In this document: positions 1-6,752 of the stretch, in pieces
How the letters are laid out: each line of letters begins with the position of its first letter
How positions within the stretch are numbered: the stretch's first letter is position 1
Assembly: GCA_011322005.1 (NCBI GenBank)
Contig: DROE01000258.1
Span: 1-20,138 of the forward strand
DNA from: Devosia sp.
GTDB taxonomy: Bacteria; Pseudomonadota; Alphaproteobacteria; Rhizobiales; Devosiaceae
Length of the DNA stretch: 20,138 nucleotides
Reading direction: 5' to 3'
Made by a program: the position numbers and the translations under genes
Notes under the pieces: model-generated
The model's database searches: none
What the model was told of the DNA's origin: nothing
Seen by the model: the letters and a program-made list of their open reading frames with translations, nothing else

Positions 1-1
1 C

Positions 2-505
2 CATCAGGCCTATGTGACCAACGGCAACAAGCTGCTTGAGGGGTCGGGCCTTGAAGGCAAGAGCCTCGAAGAGGTGGTCAGAGGCTCGTTTGGTACCAAT
101 GCCGGTCTGTTCAATAATGCAGCCCAGCACTACAACCATCTGCACTTCTGGAACTGGATGAAGCCCGACGGTGGTGGTGCCATTCCGGGCGATCTTGAAG
201 CAAAGATCAATGCCGATCTGGGCAGTGTCGCCGCGTTCCGTGACGCTTTTATTGCCGCGGGCACAACACAGTTCGGTTCAGGCTGGGCCTGGTTGACGCT
301 TAAGGGGGGCAGGCTGGAAGTCACCAAAACTCCAAACGGGGAAAACCCGCTCGTTCATGGTGGCGTACCGCTGCTTGGCGTCGATGTATGGGAACATTCC
401 TATTACATTGACTATCGCAACGCGCGCCCGAAATATCTCGAGGCCTTCTTCGATCATATGGTGAACTGGGAATATGTGGCTGAGCTTTTTGAAGCCGCTT
501 CCTGA
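2..505 (+). CDS. sodB: Superoxide dismutase, iron type (5' partial)
   Basis: Converts superoxide to oxygen and hydrogen peroxide, usually in the cytoplasm. The reading frame is already open at the window edge: the first visible residues are HQAYVTNGNK, the end of the KHHQAYV stretch of Fe/Mn SODs, so the start codon and the first metal-binding histidine lie outside. The other three ligands are visible: the His of AQHYNH, and the Asp and His of DVWEHSYYIDY. A Gln in FNNAAQ, and no QD motif before the DVWEH block, favour iron over manganese. The C-terminus is complete (VNWEYVAELFEAAS). A GTG at position 14 could be mistaken for a start but lies inside the conserved domain. A strong terminator follows directly. 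Confidence 0.96.
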   Translation, partial: HQAYVTNGNKLLEGSGLEGKSLEEVVRGSFGTNAGLFNNAAQHYNHLHFWNWMKPDGGGAIPGDLEAKINADLGSVAAFRDAFIAAGTTQFGSGWAWLTLKGGRLEVTKTPNGENPLVHGGVPLLGVDVWEHSYYIDYRNARPKYLEAFFDHMVNWEYVAELFEAAS

Positions 506-534
506 CCTGCTGTTGGATTTAACCATCCGGAATA

Positions 535-563
535 TCCGGCCACCATCGGTGGTCGGATTTTTT
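535..563 (+). terminator. Rho-independent terminator of sodB
   Basis: A 10-bp stem (535-544 with 548-557, one G-T pair) closes a 3-base ATC loop and is followed by six T residues (558-563). It lies 30 bases after the sodB stop, so the receiver gene downstream should need its own promoter. Confidence 0.85.
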
Positions 564-618
564 GAATAAACCGGGCCACTATCTGATCTGAAACCCTTCT
601 CGATGCCGCTCCTTCATG

Positions 619-635
619 TTAACACTTTGTTAACC
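619..635 (+). promoter_or_regulatory. CtrA-type box TTAA-N7-TTAACC
   Basis: TTAA at 619-622, seven bases, then TTAACC at 630-635 matches the full CtrA consensus TTAA-N7-TTAAC known from Caulobacter and Rhizobiales. It sits 2 bases before the Shine-Dalgarno (638-644) and 15 bases before the start codon of the receiver gene. A separate half site TTAACCAT occurs at 519-526. The match is seen directly; binding by CtrA is inferred. Confidence 0.6.
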
Positions 636-650
636 ATAAGGAGGGGTGAG

Positions 651-1172
651 GTGATTTCTCACAGGAAGTCCATCGCAATCATAACCGCCAGTCCGGCTTT
701 AGGCTCAATATTTGCGATGATGCTCGAGCAGACAGAAGGCCTGCGCGTTCAGCAGTTTGCAGGAATTGAGGCACTTGTCTCCCATATGCGGCTATTGCCG
801 GTTGACCTTATCGTTTCCGACTATGTGCTTGAGACCGGTTCGATGGCTGAACTGGTGGCAATTCTTCGCAAGACCCTGCCCTCCCGCCGCTACCAGCTGG
901 TTGTGCTTGCCGATCATATCAGCCGGGAAATAAAGCTGAGCTGCAAGTTTGCCGGTGTTGATGAGGTGCTTGTCAAACCGATGTCGCCGCTCTTTCTAAG
1001 GGAGCGCGTTGTCGCCCGGCTCGGAATAGGGGATAGCAGAGACGGCGTCAGCGCGCGCCGACGCACGGCGCATTCCGGTCGCTCCCGCCCCTTAAGGAGA
1101 GAAGGCCCCTATTCGGGTAATGTCGTCCCGCTTTTTGGCAGCCGGAATAAAGACAACCTGCATCCCGCATAG
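651..1172 (+). CDS. Stand-alone receiver-domain (CheY-like) protein with degenerate acidic pocket
   Basis: About 173 residues. The first 125 or so look like a response-regulator receiver: beta strand IAIITAS, phosphoacceptor-like Asp57 in DLIVSDY, and Lys109 in VLVKPMSP. The paired acidic residues normally following the first strand are replaced (Ala13/Ser14), and the Thr/Ser switch position is Ala87 in VVLAD, so phosphorylation may be weak or lost. There is no DNA-binding domain. The tail (about 126-173) is rich in Arg and Ser and ends near GNVVPLFG, like the arginine-rich tails of several alphaproteobacterial single receivers. GTG 651 is preferred over ATG 603 because AAGGAGG (638-644) lies 6 bases before it and the domain begins just after. 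A CtrA-like box is adjacent. Partner kinase and role are unknown. Confidence 0.8.
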   Translation: MISHRKSIAIITASPALGSIFAMMLEQTEGLRVQQFAGIEALVSHMRLLPVDLIVSDYVLETGSMAELVAILRKTLPSRRYQLVVLADHISREIKLSCKFAGVDEVLVKPMSPLFLRERVVARLGIGDSRDGVSARRRTAHSGRSRPLRREGPYSGNVVPLFGSRNKDNLHPA

Positions 1173-1177
1173 GCCGT

Positions 1178-1717
1178 TTACCCGGTCAGGCGGGTGATTT
1201 TTGTCCACACGTCTTCAACCGTTTCAGCAAACTGCACGGATTTGTGGGCCTTGGGGAAGCTGTGGGCAAACACATCAACGGAAATTCCACGAATAATCTC
1301 AAAGGCGTTGTTGTGGTTCAATAAAACGATGGGTTTGCTGGCCCCCAGTTCGGCAACACTGAAATAAAGACTGGTGGCCGAGGCCAGTGAGCCGGGAAGT
1401 CCGACAAAACAATCGGCCATCTCAGCCAGGCGGTTCAGGCGATCTTTTTTTTCAGCGATGCGTTCAACCGAAATTCCGTCCAGCGCTCTGGGGATGACAA
1501 AACCATTGTCCGCAACCAGTGCCACATCGCCCCCGGCGGTACGGGCGCTGGTGATTGCCGGCAGGGGCATTTGCCCGTCCTGCGCCAGACAAATGAGTTT
1601 TGCCCCCTTCTTTGCCAGCAGCGCACCGGTTTGTGACATCAGGGAAGAGCGCTCCGCGTCCCCCGGTCCCTGGTCGGAAGCAAAAATTGCCAGCGTCAGC
1701 TGTTCGGAATTGCTCAT
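1178..1717 (-). CDS. LOG-fold (lysine-decarboxylase-like Rossmann) protein with altered catalytic motif
   Basis: 179 residues. The pattern RLAEMADCFVGLPG (97-110) and later KPIVLLNHNNAFEII matches LOG/TIGR00725-type nucleotide-binding proteins, which in active members cleave nucleoside monophosphates to base and ribose 5-phosphate. Here the signature PGGxGTxxE reads PGSLASATS (108-116): the second glycine, the GT pair and the catalytic glutamate are gone. I therefore expect ligand binding without the usual hydrolysis, but this is inference. The ATG overlaps the stop of the HerA-like gene as ATGA (1717-1714), which points to translational coupling. The product is cytoplasmic, with no signal peptide or membrane segment. 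Function is unknown; a divergent enzyme is the main alternative. Confidence 0.7.
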   Translation of the reverse strand: MSNSEQLTLAIFASDQGPGDAERSSLMSQTGALLAKKGAKLICLAQDGQMPLPAITSARTAGGDVALVADNGFVIPRALDGISVERIAEKKDRLNRLAEMADCFVGLPGSLASATSLYFSVAELGASKPIVLLNHNNAFEIIRGISVDVFAHSFPKAHKSVQFAETVEDVWTKITRLTG

Positions 1718-3165
1718 CGGCCCCGCCTGAGGCTGCCCAGAATGCCCCGGACCAATGAATTTCCCAGTTCGCGGGCCAGCGTACGGGCCAGTTGTTTGGC
1801 GGCGGTCTCGGTCACCGACTGACGGCTGGAGGAGCGGTTATTGCTCGGTGTGGGTCGCGCCCTTTCTTCTTCGAGGCGGTTGGTCTGGGCACGCCGCCTG
1901 AGCACTTCAAAGGCGGAATCCCGGTCGATAATTTCGTCATAAAGCCCGCTCACCGGGCTTTGGGCAATCACTTTCTTGCGCTCGCCGGGCAAAATCGGGC
2001 CAAGGCGCGAAGAGGGCGGACGCATCATGGTGCGCCCGACCATGGAGGGCACGCCTTTTGATTCAAGGGTGGAAACCAGCGCTTCGCCCACACCCAGCTG
2101 AGTAATGACCTCTTTGGTGTCAAAGTCGGGGTTGGGGCGAAAGGTTTCGGCGGCGGCGCGTACGGCCTTTTGTTCTCTTGGCGTATAGGCGCGCAAAGCG
2201 TGTTGCACGCGATTGCCCAACTGGGCCAGCACCGCATCGGGCATGTCGGCGGGGTTTTGCGTTACGAAAAAAACGCCGACCCCCTTGGAGCGTACCAGTT
2301 TTACTACCTGTTCGATCTTTTGCAGCAATATTTTTGGTGCTTCATCAAACAAAAGGTGCGCTTCATCAAAAAAGAATACAAGTTCAGGCTTGTCCGGGTT
2401 GCCAACCTCGGGCAGTTCCTCGAACAACTCCGAGAGCAGCCACAGCAGAAACGTTGAATATAGTCGCGGCGACATCATCAACTCGTCCGCCGCCAACACG
2501 GAAATATAGCCGCGCCCGTCGGTATCGGTACGCATCAGGTCCTTGATGTCCAGGGCGCGCTCGCCAAAAAACAGGTCTCCGCTTTGTTGTTCCAGAACCA
2601 GCAATCCACGTTGTATGGCCCCGATGGAAGCGGTGGACACGTTGCCATAGGTCATCGAAATCGCCTTGGCATCTTTGCCTATTTCTATGAGCAGCGCCCG
2701 CAAATCCTTGAGGTCGAGCAACAGCAGCCCCTCGTCGTCGGCCACCTTGAAGGCGATATTGAGCACGCCTTCCTGGGTGTCATTCAGGTCAAGCATGCGG
2801 GCAAACAGCAAGGGACCCATCTCGGAAACCGTGGTGCGGATGGGGTGGCCCTGGCGCCCGAACAGGTCCCAGAATATGGTGGGGAAACTGTCAAACTCGT
2901 AATCGTCAAAACCGATGTCCGCGGCGCGCTTGGCCAGGAAGTCCCTTGGCTCCCCTTTCACCGCGATGCCGGAAAGGTCACCCTTTACATCAGCGCAAAA
3001 AACCGGAACCCCGGCATTGGAAAACCCTTCGGCCAGGATTTGCAGGCTGACGGTTTTTCCCGTTCCCGTCGCCCCGGTAATCAGCCCGTGGCGATTGGCA
3101 TATTTCAGGGCGAGATATTCGGGGTCGGTACTTGTTCCCAGATAGACAGAATCGTCAATCAGCAT
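1714..3165 (-). CDS. HerA-like P-loop ATPase, DUF853/YjgR family
   Basis: 483 residues, close to full family length. It has Walker A GATGTGKT (31-38), a conserved VKGDLSG segment (60-66), Walker B VFFFDEAH (263-270), and the VTQNPADMPDAVLAQLGNR stretch (301-319), where FtsK/HerA-type ATPases carry sensor and arginine-finger residues. The C-terminal tail (RTLARELGNSLVRGILGSL) is typical of DUF853. Homologues are hexameric ATPases related to HerA, but no DNA substrate has been firmly assigned to DUF853. A GGAG about 10 bases upstream of the ATG is a possible ribosome binding site. It is first gene of a two-gene unit with the LOG-fold protein. Family assignment is firm; the cellular role is not. 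Confidence 0.9.
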   Translation of the reverse strand: MLIDDSVYLGTSTDPEYLALKYANRHGLITGATGTGKTVSLQILAEGFSNAGVPVFCADVKGDLSGIAVKGEPRDFLAKRAADIGFDDYEFDSFPTIFWDLFGRQGHPIRTTVSEMGPLLFARMLDLNDTQEGVLNIAFKVADDEGLLLLDLKDLRALLIEIGKDAKAISMTYGNVSTASIGAIQRGLLVLEQQSGDLFFGERALDIKDLMRTDTDGRGYISVLAADELMMSPRLYSTFLLWLLSELFEELPEVGNPDKPELVFFFDEAHLLFDEAPKILLQKIEQVVKLVRSKGVGVFFVTQNPADMPDAVLAQLGNRVQHALRAYTPREQKAVRAAAETFRPNPDFDTKEVITQLGVGEALVSTLESKGVPSMVGRTMMRPPSSRLGPILPGERKKVIAQSPVSGLYDEIIDRDSAFEVLRRRAQTNRLEEERARPTPSNNRSSSRQSVTETAAKQLARTLARELGNSLVRGILGSLRRGR

Positions 3166-3340
3166 TGGTGGCGCACTCCGGTTTCGTTTCAGGCCTTATA
3201 GCTTCGGGTTGCATATGGCCACAAGGTCAATAACCTCCGGGGACGCGCAAATTGCCCCCCAGCCACCCCAAAAGGCTTGGTGCTGAGGCCGGGCATTCCT
3301 ATATGAGGAATTCGGGTGGGCAGAAACGGGACACAACGAC

Positions 3341-3667
3341 ATGATTGTCAGCACAACAGACACGTTGCAGGGATTTGAAATCACCGACTATCTGGGAATA
3401 GTCACCGGGGAAACCATCTCGGGGGCCAATGTCGTGCGCGACGTCATGGCGACCGTAACCGACTATGTTGGGGGGCGTTCGGGCACCTATGAAGAGGTTC
3501 TGGGCAAGGCGCGCGAAGCCACGCTTACCGAGGTTATGGACCGGGCGCAATTGCTGGGTGCGGACGGGGTGGTGGGCATTACCTTTGACTATGAAACCAT
3601 TGGCGGGCGCGGCGCGATGATTATGGTCACCGCTACCGGAACTGCTGTTCGTTTCCGAAAAATCTGA
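3341..3667 (+). CDS. YbjQ/UPF0145 family protein
   Basis: 108 residues. It begins MIVSTTDTLQGFEITDYLGIVTGE and contains RDVMATVTDYVGGRSGTYEEVLGKAREATL and GADGVVGITFDYE, all hallmark segments of the YbjQ (DUF74, 'heavy-metal-binding domain') family of small, oligomer-forming cytoplasmic proteins. The biochemical role is unknown; metal binding is a family label rather than something seen here. The length is that of a complete member. There is no strong Shine-Dalgarno before the ATG, but the conserved first residues fix the start. It is divergent from the HerA-like gene across 175 bases in which I see no clear promoter or hairpin. Confidence 0.9.
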   Translation: MIVSTTDTLQGFEITDYLGIVTGETISGANVVRDVMATVTDYVGGRSGTYEEVLGKAREATLTEVMDRAQLLGADGVVGITFDYETIGGRGAMIMVTATGTAVRFRKI

Positions 3668-3793
3668 ATTCCGCTCCTGAAATCTCCCTCCCCTTCTTCT
3701 TTTGAGATTTACCAGTTCCATCGAGTTTTATGGCATCCGGCCGGTCCAGTCATCTATAGTTGGACGGATGGCAACTAATTCCGGGTTGATATA

Positions 3794-5134
3794 ATGAAAA
3801 TCAGGCGCCGCCGCATGATTGTCGGCTTTGCATTGGCCTCAGCGAGCCTTCCCACAGGAATTCTGGCGCAAACAACCTCCGTTGCGCTCAATGGCATTGA
3901 TCTGGGTCTTGTGCCAAATCAGGCGTTCGACCAGTCCGAACAATTGACGGCCGCTATTGGCAAGGCAATCAAGGCTGGCCTGCCCCTGTTCCTGCCCGCC
4001 GGACGCTATAGGGTTTCTGGTATAGAACTGCCATCGAATTTGAAGGTTTTCGGCGTTGCCGGGGCAACAATTCTTGAAGCTGCCGATGGTACGCCGGTTA
4101 TGGGTGCCCGCGGAAAGTCCTTCATCTCACTGGAAGGGCTGAGTTTTGACGGGAGGGGCCTTGGCGCGAGCCGCCGGGAGGCCGTTGTGGCTTTTCAGGA
4201 ATGCACTTCACTCAATATCTTCCAATGCACAATAGGCAATGCAAACAATAACGGGCTGGTTCTGAACTCCTGTTCCGGGCGCATCGTAAACTGTGAAATC
4301 AGCACTTGTCGGCAGTCGGGCATCCATCTGCAAAACAGTGTCGGCATGCTGTTGGACGGCAACAATATCCATTCTTGCGGAAACGGCGGCATCCGGGTCT
4401 GGCGCAGCGAGGGCGGAGCGGACGGCACCATCGTCATCAACAACCGGATTTCGGACATCGGGTCCGATGAAGGGGACGGGCAAAACGGAAACGGCGTGAA
4501 TATCTTCCGGGCCGACCGGGTTATTGTCTCTGACAATGTGATTGAGGAATGTGCTTTTTCCGCCGTGCGTGCCAACGCCACCAACGATACGATTATCTCG
4601 GGCAATCAGTGCATCAATTCCTCGGAAGTGGCGATATTTTCCGAGTTTGCATTTTCCGGCTCGATTATCAGCAACAACATCATCGACGGCGCAGCGCGCG
4701 GCATCTCGATAACAAATTTCAACGATGGCGGGCGTCTGGCGGTTTGCTCAGGCAATATCGTGCGCAATATCATGGCATTTTCCCCCACCAACCCCAGAAC
4801 GCGGCCGATAGGCATTTTTGCCGAAGCCGACACGGCGGTGAGCGGCAATGTGGTGGAAAATGTGCCCGGCATCGGAATTTCAGCCGGATGGGGGCCCTAC
4901 CTGCGCAATGTGCTGGTCTCCAACAATGTCATCCGGCAAACGCTGGTGGGAATTGGTGTAAGTGTTGCCGAGGGTGCAGGTCCGGCCAAAATATCAAACA
5001 ATCTGATTGCCGATTCCGAACTCGCGGCCCTTGCCGGAATTGCCTGGCGCGACATTATCAGCACCGACCTTGTGGCGGACGCGGCGCGTTTCCCCCACAT
5101 CATGCTCTCCAACAATTCTGTGGTTCAGTTCTGA
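3794..5134 (+). CDS. Tat-exported right-handed beta-helix protein, TIGR03808-like
   Basis: 446 residues. The N-terminus has an RRRR run followed by MIVGFALASASLPTGILAQ, a twin-arginine-like signal with a likely cut after LAQ (about residue 26). A pectate-lyase-type 'GIDLGLVPNQAFDQSEQL' opening follows, then many repeats of the form NNxI.....GI......I.NN (about residues 140-440), as in parallel beta-helix (AlgG/NosD-like) proteins. It matches the family described as twin-arginine-translocated repeat protein (TIGR03808), found mainly in Rhizobiales and functionally uncharacterised. I see no catalytic residues that I could assign. The ribosome binding site is weak. Its stop codon overlaps the 3' end of the convergent asparaginase gene by 10 bases. 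Confidence 0.85.
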   Translation: MKIRRRRMIVGFALASASLPTGILAQTTSVALNGIDLGLVPNQAFDQSEQLTAAIGKAIKAGLPLFLPAGRYRVSGIELPSNLKVFGVAGATILEAADGTPVMGARGKSFISLEGLSFDGRGLGASRREAVVAFQECTSLNIFQCTIGNANNNGLVLNSCSGRIVNCEISTCRQSGIHLQNSVGMLLDGNNIHSCGNGGIRVWRSEGGADGTIVINNRISDIGSDEGDGQNGNGVNIFRADRVIVSDNVIEECAFSAVRANATNDTIISGNQCINSSEVAIFSEFAFSGSIISNNIIDGAARGISITNFNDGGRLAVCSGNIVRNIMAFSPTNPRTRPIGIFAEADTAVSGNVVENVPGIGISAGWGPYLRNVLVSNNVIRQTLVGIGVSVAEGAGPAKISNNLIADSELAALAGIAWRDIISTDLVADAARFPHIMLSNNSVVQF

Positions 5135-6147
5135 ACTTTCGGCATTGCCGCTTTGGTCGCAAAAACCGTTCCCACATCAAACTTGCGCCAGTTGCGGATG
5201 GTTTTTTTGCACCTGCCCTCCAGAAAGGCCCGCTGTTTTTCGTCCGGCTCAGCAACCCCGAGCAACAACGCTGCAACCATGGTTTCGGCGGCGGCCATGT
5301 TGCCATCGTCGCATTTCAAGGCGTAGCCCCAGCCCCGCTCGACAATAGCGCCGCAAAAGACCCCCTCAGCCCCGCCCTTGCTCATCAGGCGGGAGCCGAA
5401 CAATTTCATGGCCTCGCTGTCAAACGCCTCGCTGCCACCGACCAGAAACGGGTGGGTCGTGGCGGCGCTGACGATCGCCTGCGTGGCGCTTTTGTCTTCG
5501 GGCGCCAGCCCGGAGCCGGTGCTCATGCGCGCAAAACCCCTGGCAATGGAATGCAAGGGCGCGGCCCACGTAGGAATCGAGCAACCATCGGTGCCGCATT
5601 TGCCCGTTGTCAGTGCAGTGCCCATCAGGTCCTCTACGCAAGCGCGCACCAGCTTTTGCACCGGGTGGTCGCCTTCGATATAGCCTTTTATGGGCGCGCC
5701 CAGCGCCCGCGCCACCGCCAGCATGCCGGCATGTTTGCCCGAACAATTGTTGTGGATGGCGCCCGGAGCAATCCCTGCTTCGCGCATCGCGTTTCTTGTT
5801 GCCCGGTGGGAGGGCGGATGAATGCCGCACTCAAGGTCGGCCTCAGCGCAGCCGATTTTTTCAAGCGTTTCCCGCACCACCTCTATGTGGCCCTCTTCCC
5901 CCAGATGGGAGGCGCAGGCAATGGCGATGGATTGAGGCTCAAGGTCGAATTTTTCCGCCGCGCCGGAACGGAACAGAGCCAGCGCCTGCATGGATTTTAT
6001 CGCCGAGCGCGGGAAAACCCCATGGCTGACATCACCGATGGAGGCGATGATCTTCCCCGAAGCATCACTCACACAAAAAGCGCCGCGGTGCCGGTTTTCA
6101 ATCCAGTTTCCCCTTGTCGCTTCCGCCAGAACCGGATTGGCCATCAC
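5125..6147 (-). CDS. L-asparaginase, Rhizobium etli (ReAV / asparaginase II) type
   Basis: 340 residues. Hydrolyses asparagine to aspartate and ammonia, in the cytoplasm. This class is unrelated to the E. coli AnsA/AnsB enzymes and uses a beta-lactamase-like Ser-Lys arrangement. Key residues align by number with the R. etli enzyme: Ser48 and Lys51 in SAIK, Ser80 in CASH, Cys135 and Lys138 in NNCSGKH, and Cys189 in CGTDGC; the last three form the zinc site of ReAV. The start is GTG 6147 or ATG 6144; the conserved RGNWIENRHR segment rules out a later start. The gene begins directly after a hairpin with a T-tract (6149-6197), an unusual placement. The 3' end overlaps the convergent beta-helix gene by 10 bases. 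Confidence 0.92.
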   Translation of the reverse strand: MMANPVLAEATRGNWIENRHRGAFCVSDASGKIIASIGDVSHGVFPRSAIKSMQALALFRSGAAEKFDLEPQSIAIACASHLGEEGHIEVVRETLEKIGCAEADLECGIHPPSHRATRNAMREAGIAPGAIHNNCSGKHAGMLAVARALGAPIKGYIEGDHPVQKLVRACVEDLMGTALTTGKCGTDGCSIPTWAAPLHSIARGFARMSTGSGLAPEDKSATQAIVSAATTHPFLVGGSEAFDSEAMKLFGSRLMSKGGAEGVFCGAIVERGWGYALKCDDGNMAAAETMVAALLLGVAEPDEKQRAFLEGRCKKTIRNWRKFDVGTVFATKAAMPKVQN

Positions 6148-6148
6148 T

Positions 6149-6197
6149 AAAAAAATCCCCGCTTGGTTTTACCCGATGAGGGAAAACAAAAGCGGGG
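6149..6197 (-). terminator. Terminator-like hairpin between SH3 gene and asparaginase
   Basis: On the minus strand the arm AAGCGGGG pairs with CCCCGCTT (6190-6197 with 6157-6164). Further inner pairs (TTTT/AAAA, CCC/GGG) give about 15 paired positions of 18, followed by seven U residues (6155-6149). It is oriented to end the SH3 gene transcript. The asparaginase start codon follows one base after the U-tract, and the only purine-rich stretch ahead of it (GGGGA) is inside the stem, so an attenuator role is also possible. Confidence 0.75.
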
Positions 6198-6198
6198 T

Positions 6199-6239
6199 AA
6201 AGTCAATGGCTGTTGGAGGACGCCAGGCAGAAAGTCAAT
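6199..6239. repeat. Two direct copies of AAAGTCAAT, 32 bases apart
   Basis: Identical 9-base copies at 6199-6207 and 6231-6239 (ATTGACTTT on the minus strand), about three helical turns apart, between the SH3 stop codon and the hairpin in front of the asparaginase gene. Each contains TTGACT, so they could be -35 elements or sites for an activator. I see no good -10 at 16-18 bases from either. Confidence 0.4.
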
Positions 6240-6241
6240 AT

Positions 6242-6577
6242 CTATTGAGCGGGAGCCAGATAACGGGAGTTTACCCAGCCATAGGTGGTGTCGCGGCCAA
6301 CCTTGCACCAGTCCGAGGAATGCGCGACCTTGATGCAGCGCTCCACATAAACCAGAGTGTCGGGGGTCAGTTCGGCAATTTTTCTGGAGTAAGAAGCGGG
6401 CCACAGGCGCACATTGAGCGTGTCCCACCATTCAACGCCGACAACTTTGCCGACAATGCCCACGTCATACCCCTTGGTTCCAGCGGCCATTGCCGGGGTG
6501 ACGGCTAACGCTGCGGCGGCAACGATGACAAATCCGGCAGAGGCGGCGACAATCAGGTTTTTCAGGGCGCTGTTCAT
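6242..6577 (-). CDS. Exported SH3-domain protein
   Basis: 111 residues. Residues 1-32 form a Sec-type signal peptide: Lys6, a hydrophobic stretch from about 9 to 26, and a likely cut after PAMA. Residues from about 52 to 107 match a bacterial SH3 (SH3b) domain: LNVRLWPASYSRKIAEL, then WCKVGRDTTYGWVNSRYL. Cys81 and Cys91 could form a disulfide in the periplasm. Such small SH3b proteins usually bind peptidoglycan or other envelope partners; the ligand here is unknown. It is a single gene, with a hairpin terminator after it and the ABC-operon terminator upstream. No strong ribosome binding site precedes the ATG. Confidence 0.82.
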   Translation of the reverse strand: MNSALKNLIVAASAGFVIVAAAALAVTPAMAAGTKGYDVGIVGKVVGVEWWDTLNVRLWPASYSRKIAELTPDTLVYVERCIKVAHSSDWCKVGRDTTYGWVNSRYLAPAQ

Positions 6578-6690
6578 TTTGCTAAATCCCGGGTTGGTGT
6601 TCCAATTCTGACCCTGTTGTAGCTCCTGGCGATTGAACCGATACTGAGAGGCTCATTCAGAGAGCGTTCATCAAAAAGTGTCCCGCTCAC

Positions 6691-6715
6691 AAAAATGGCG
6701 GGCCGCGGCCCGCCA
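6691..6715 (-). terminator. Terminator of the gntR-ABC operon
   Basis: A perfect GC-rich inverted repeat (6696-6704 with 6707-6715, effective stem about 8 bp with a CGCG loop), followed on the minus strand by five T residues (6695-6691). It lies about 40 bases after the permease stop. The plus side is also T-rich (TTCTTTTATTTT), but no plus-strand gene ends nearby. Confidence 0.85.
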
Positions 6716-6752
6716 GTTCTTTTATTTTGGGGGAGGAGCACCTGGTCGTGCT

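Noticed and set aside
2584..3201. 205-codon plus-strand frame
   Set aside because: Shadow of the HerA-like ATPase on the other strand, whose motifs are complete.
3790..3795. Perfect TATAAT upstream of the beta-helix gene
   Set aside because: It overlaps the ATG itself and the nearest -35-like TTGGAC is 24 bases away; a chance match.
4549..6150. 533-codon open frame on the plus strand
   Set aside because: Overlaps the beta-helix gene in another frame and is antisense to the asparaginase; the product is an Arg/His/Gly-rich sequence with no recognisable domain.
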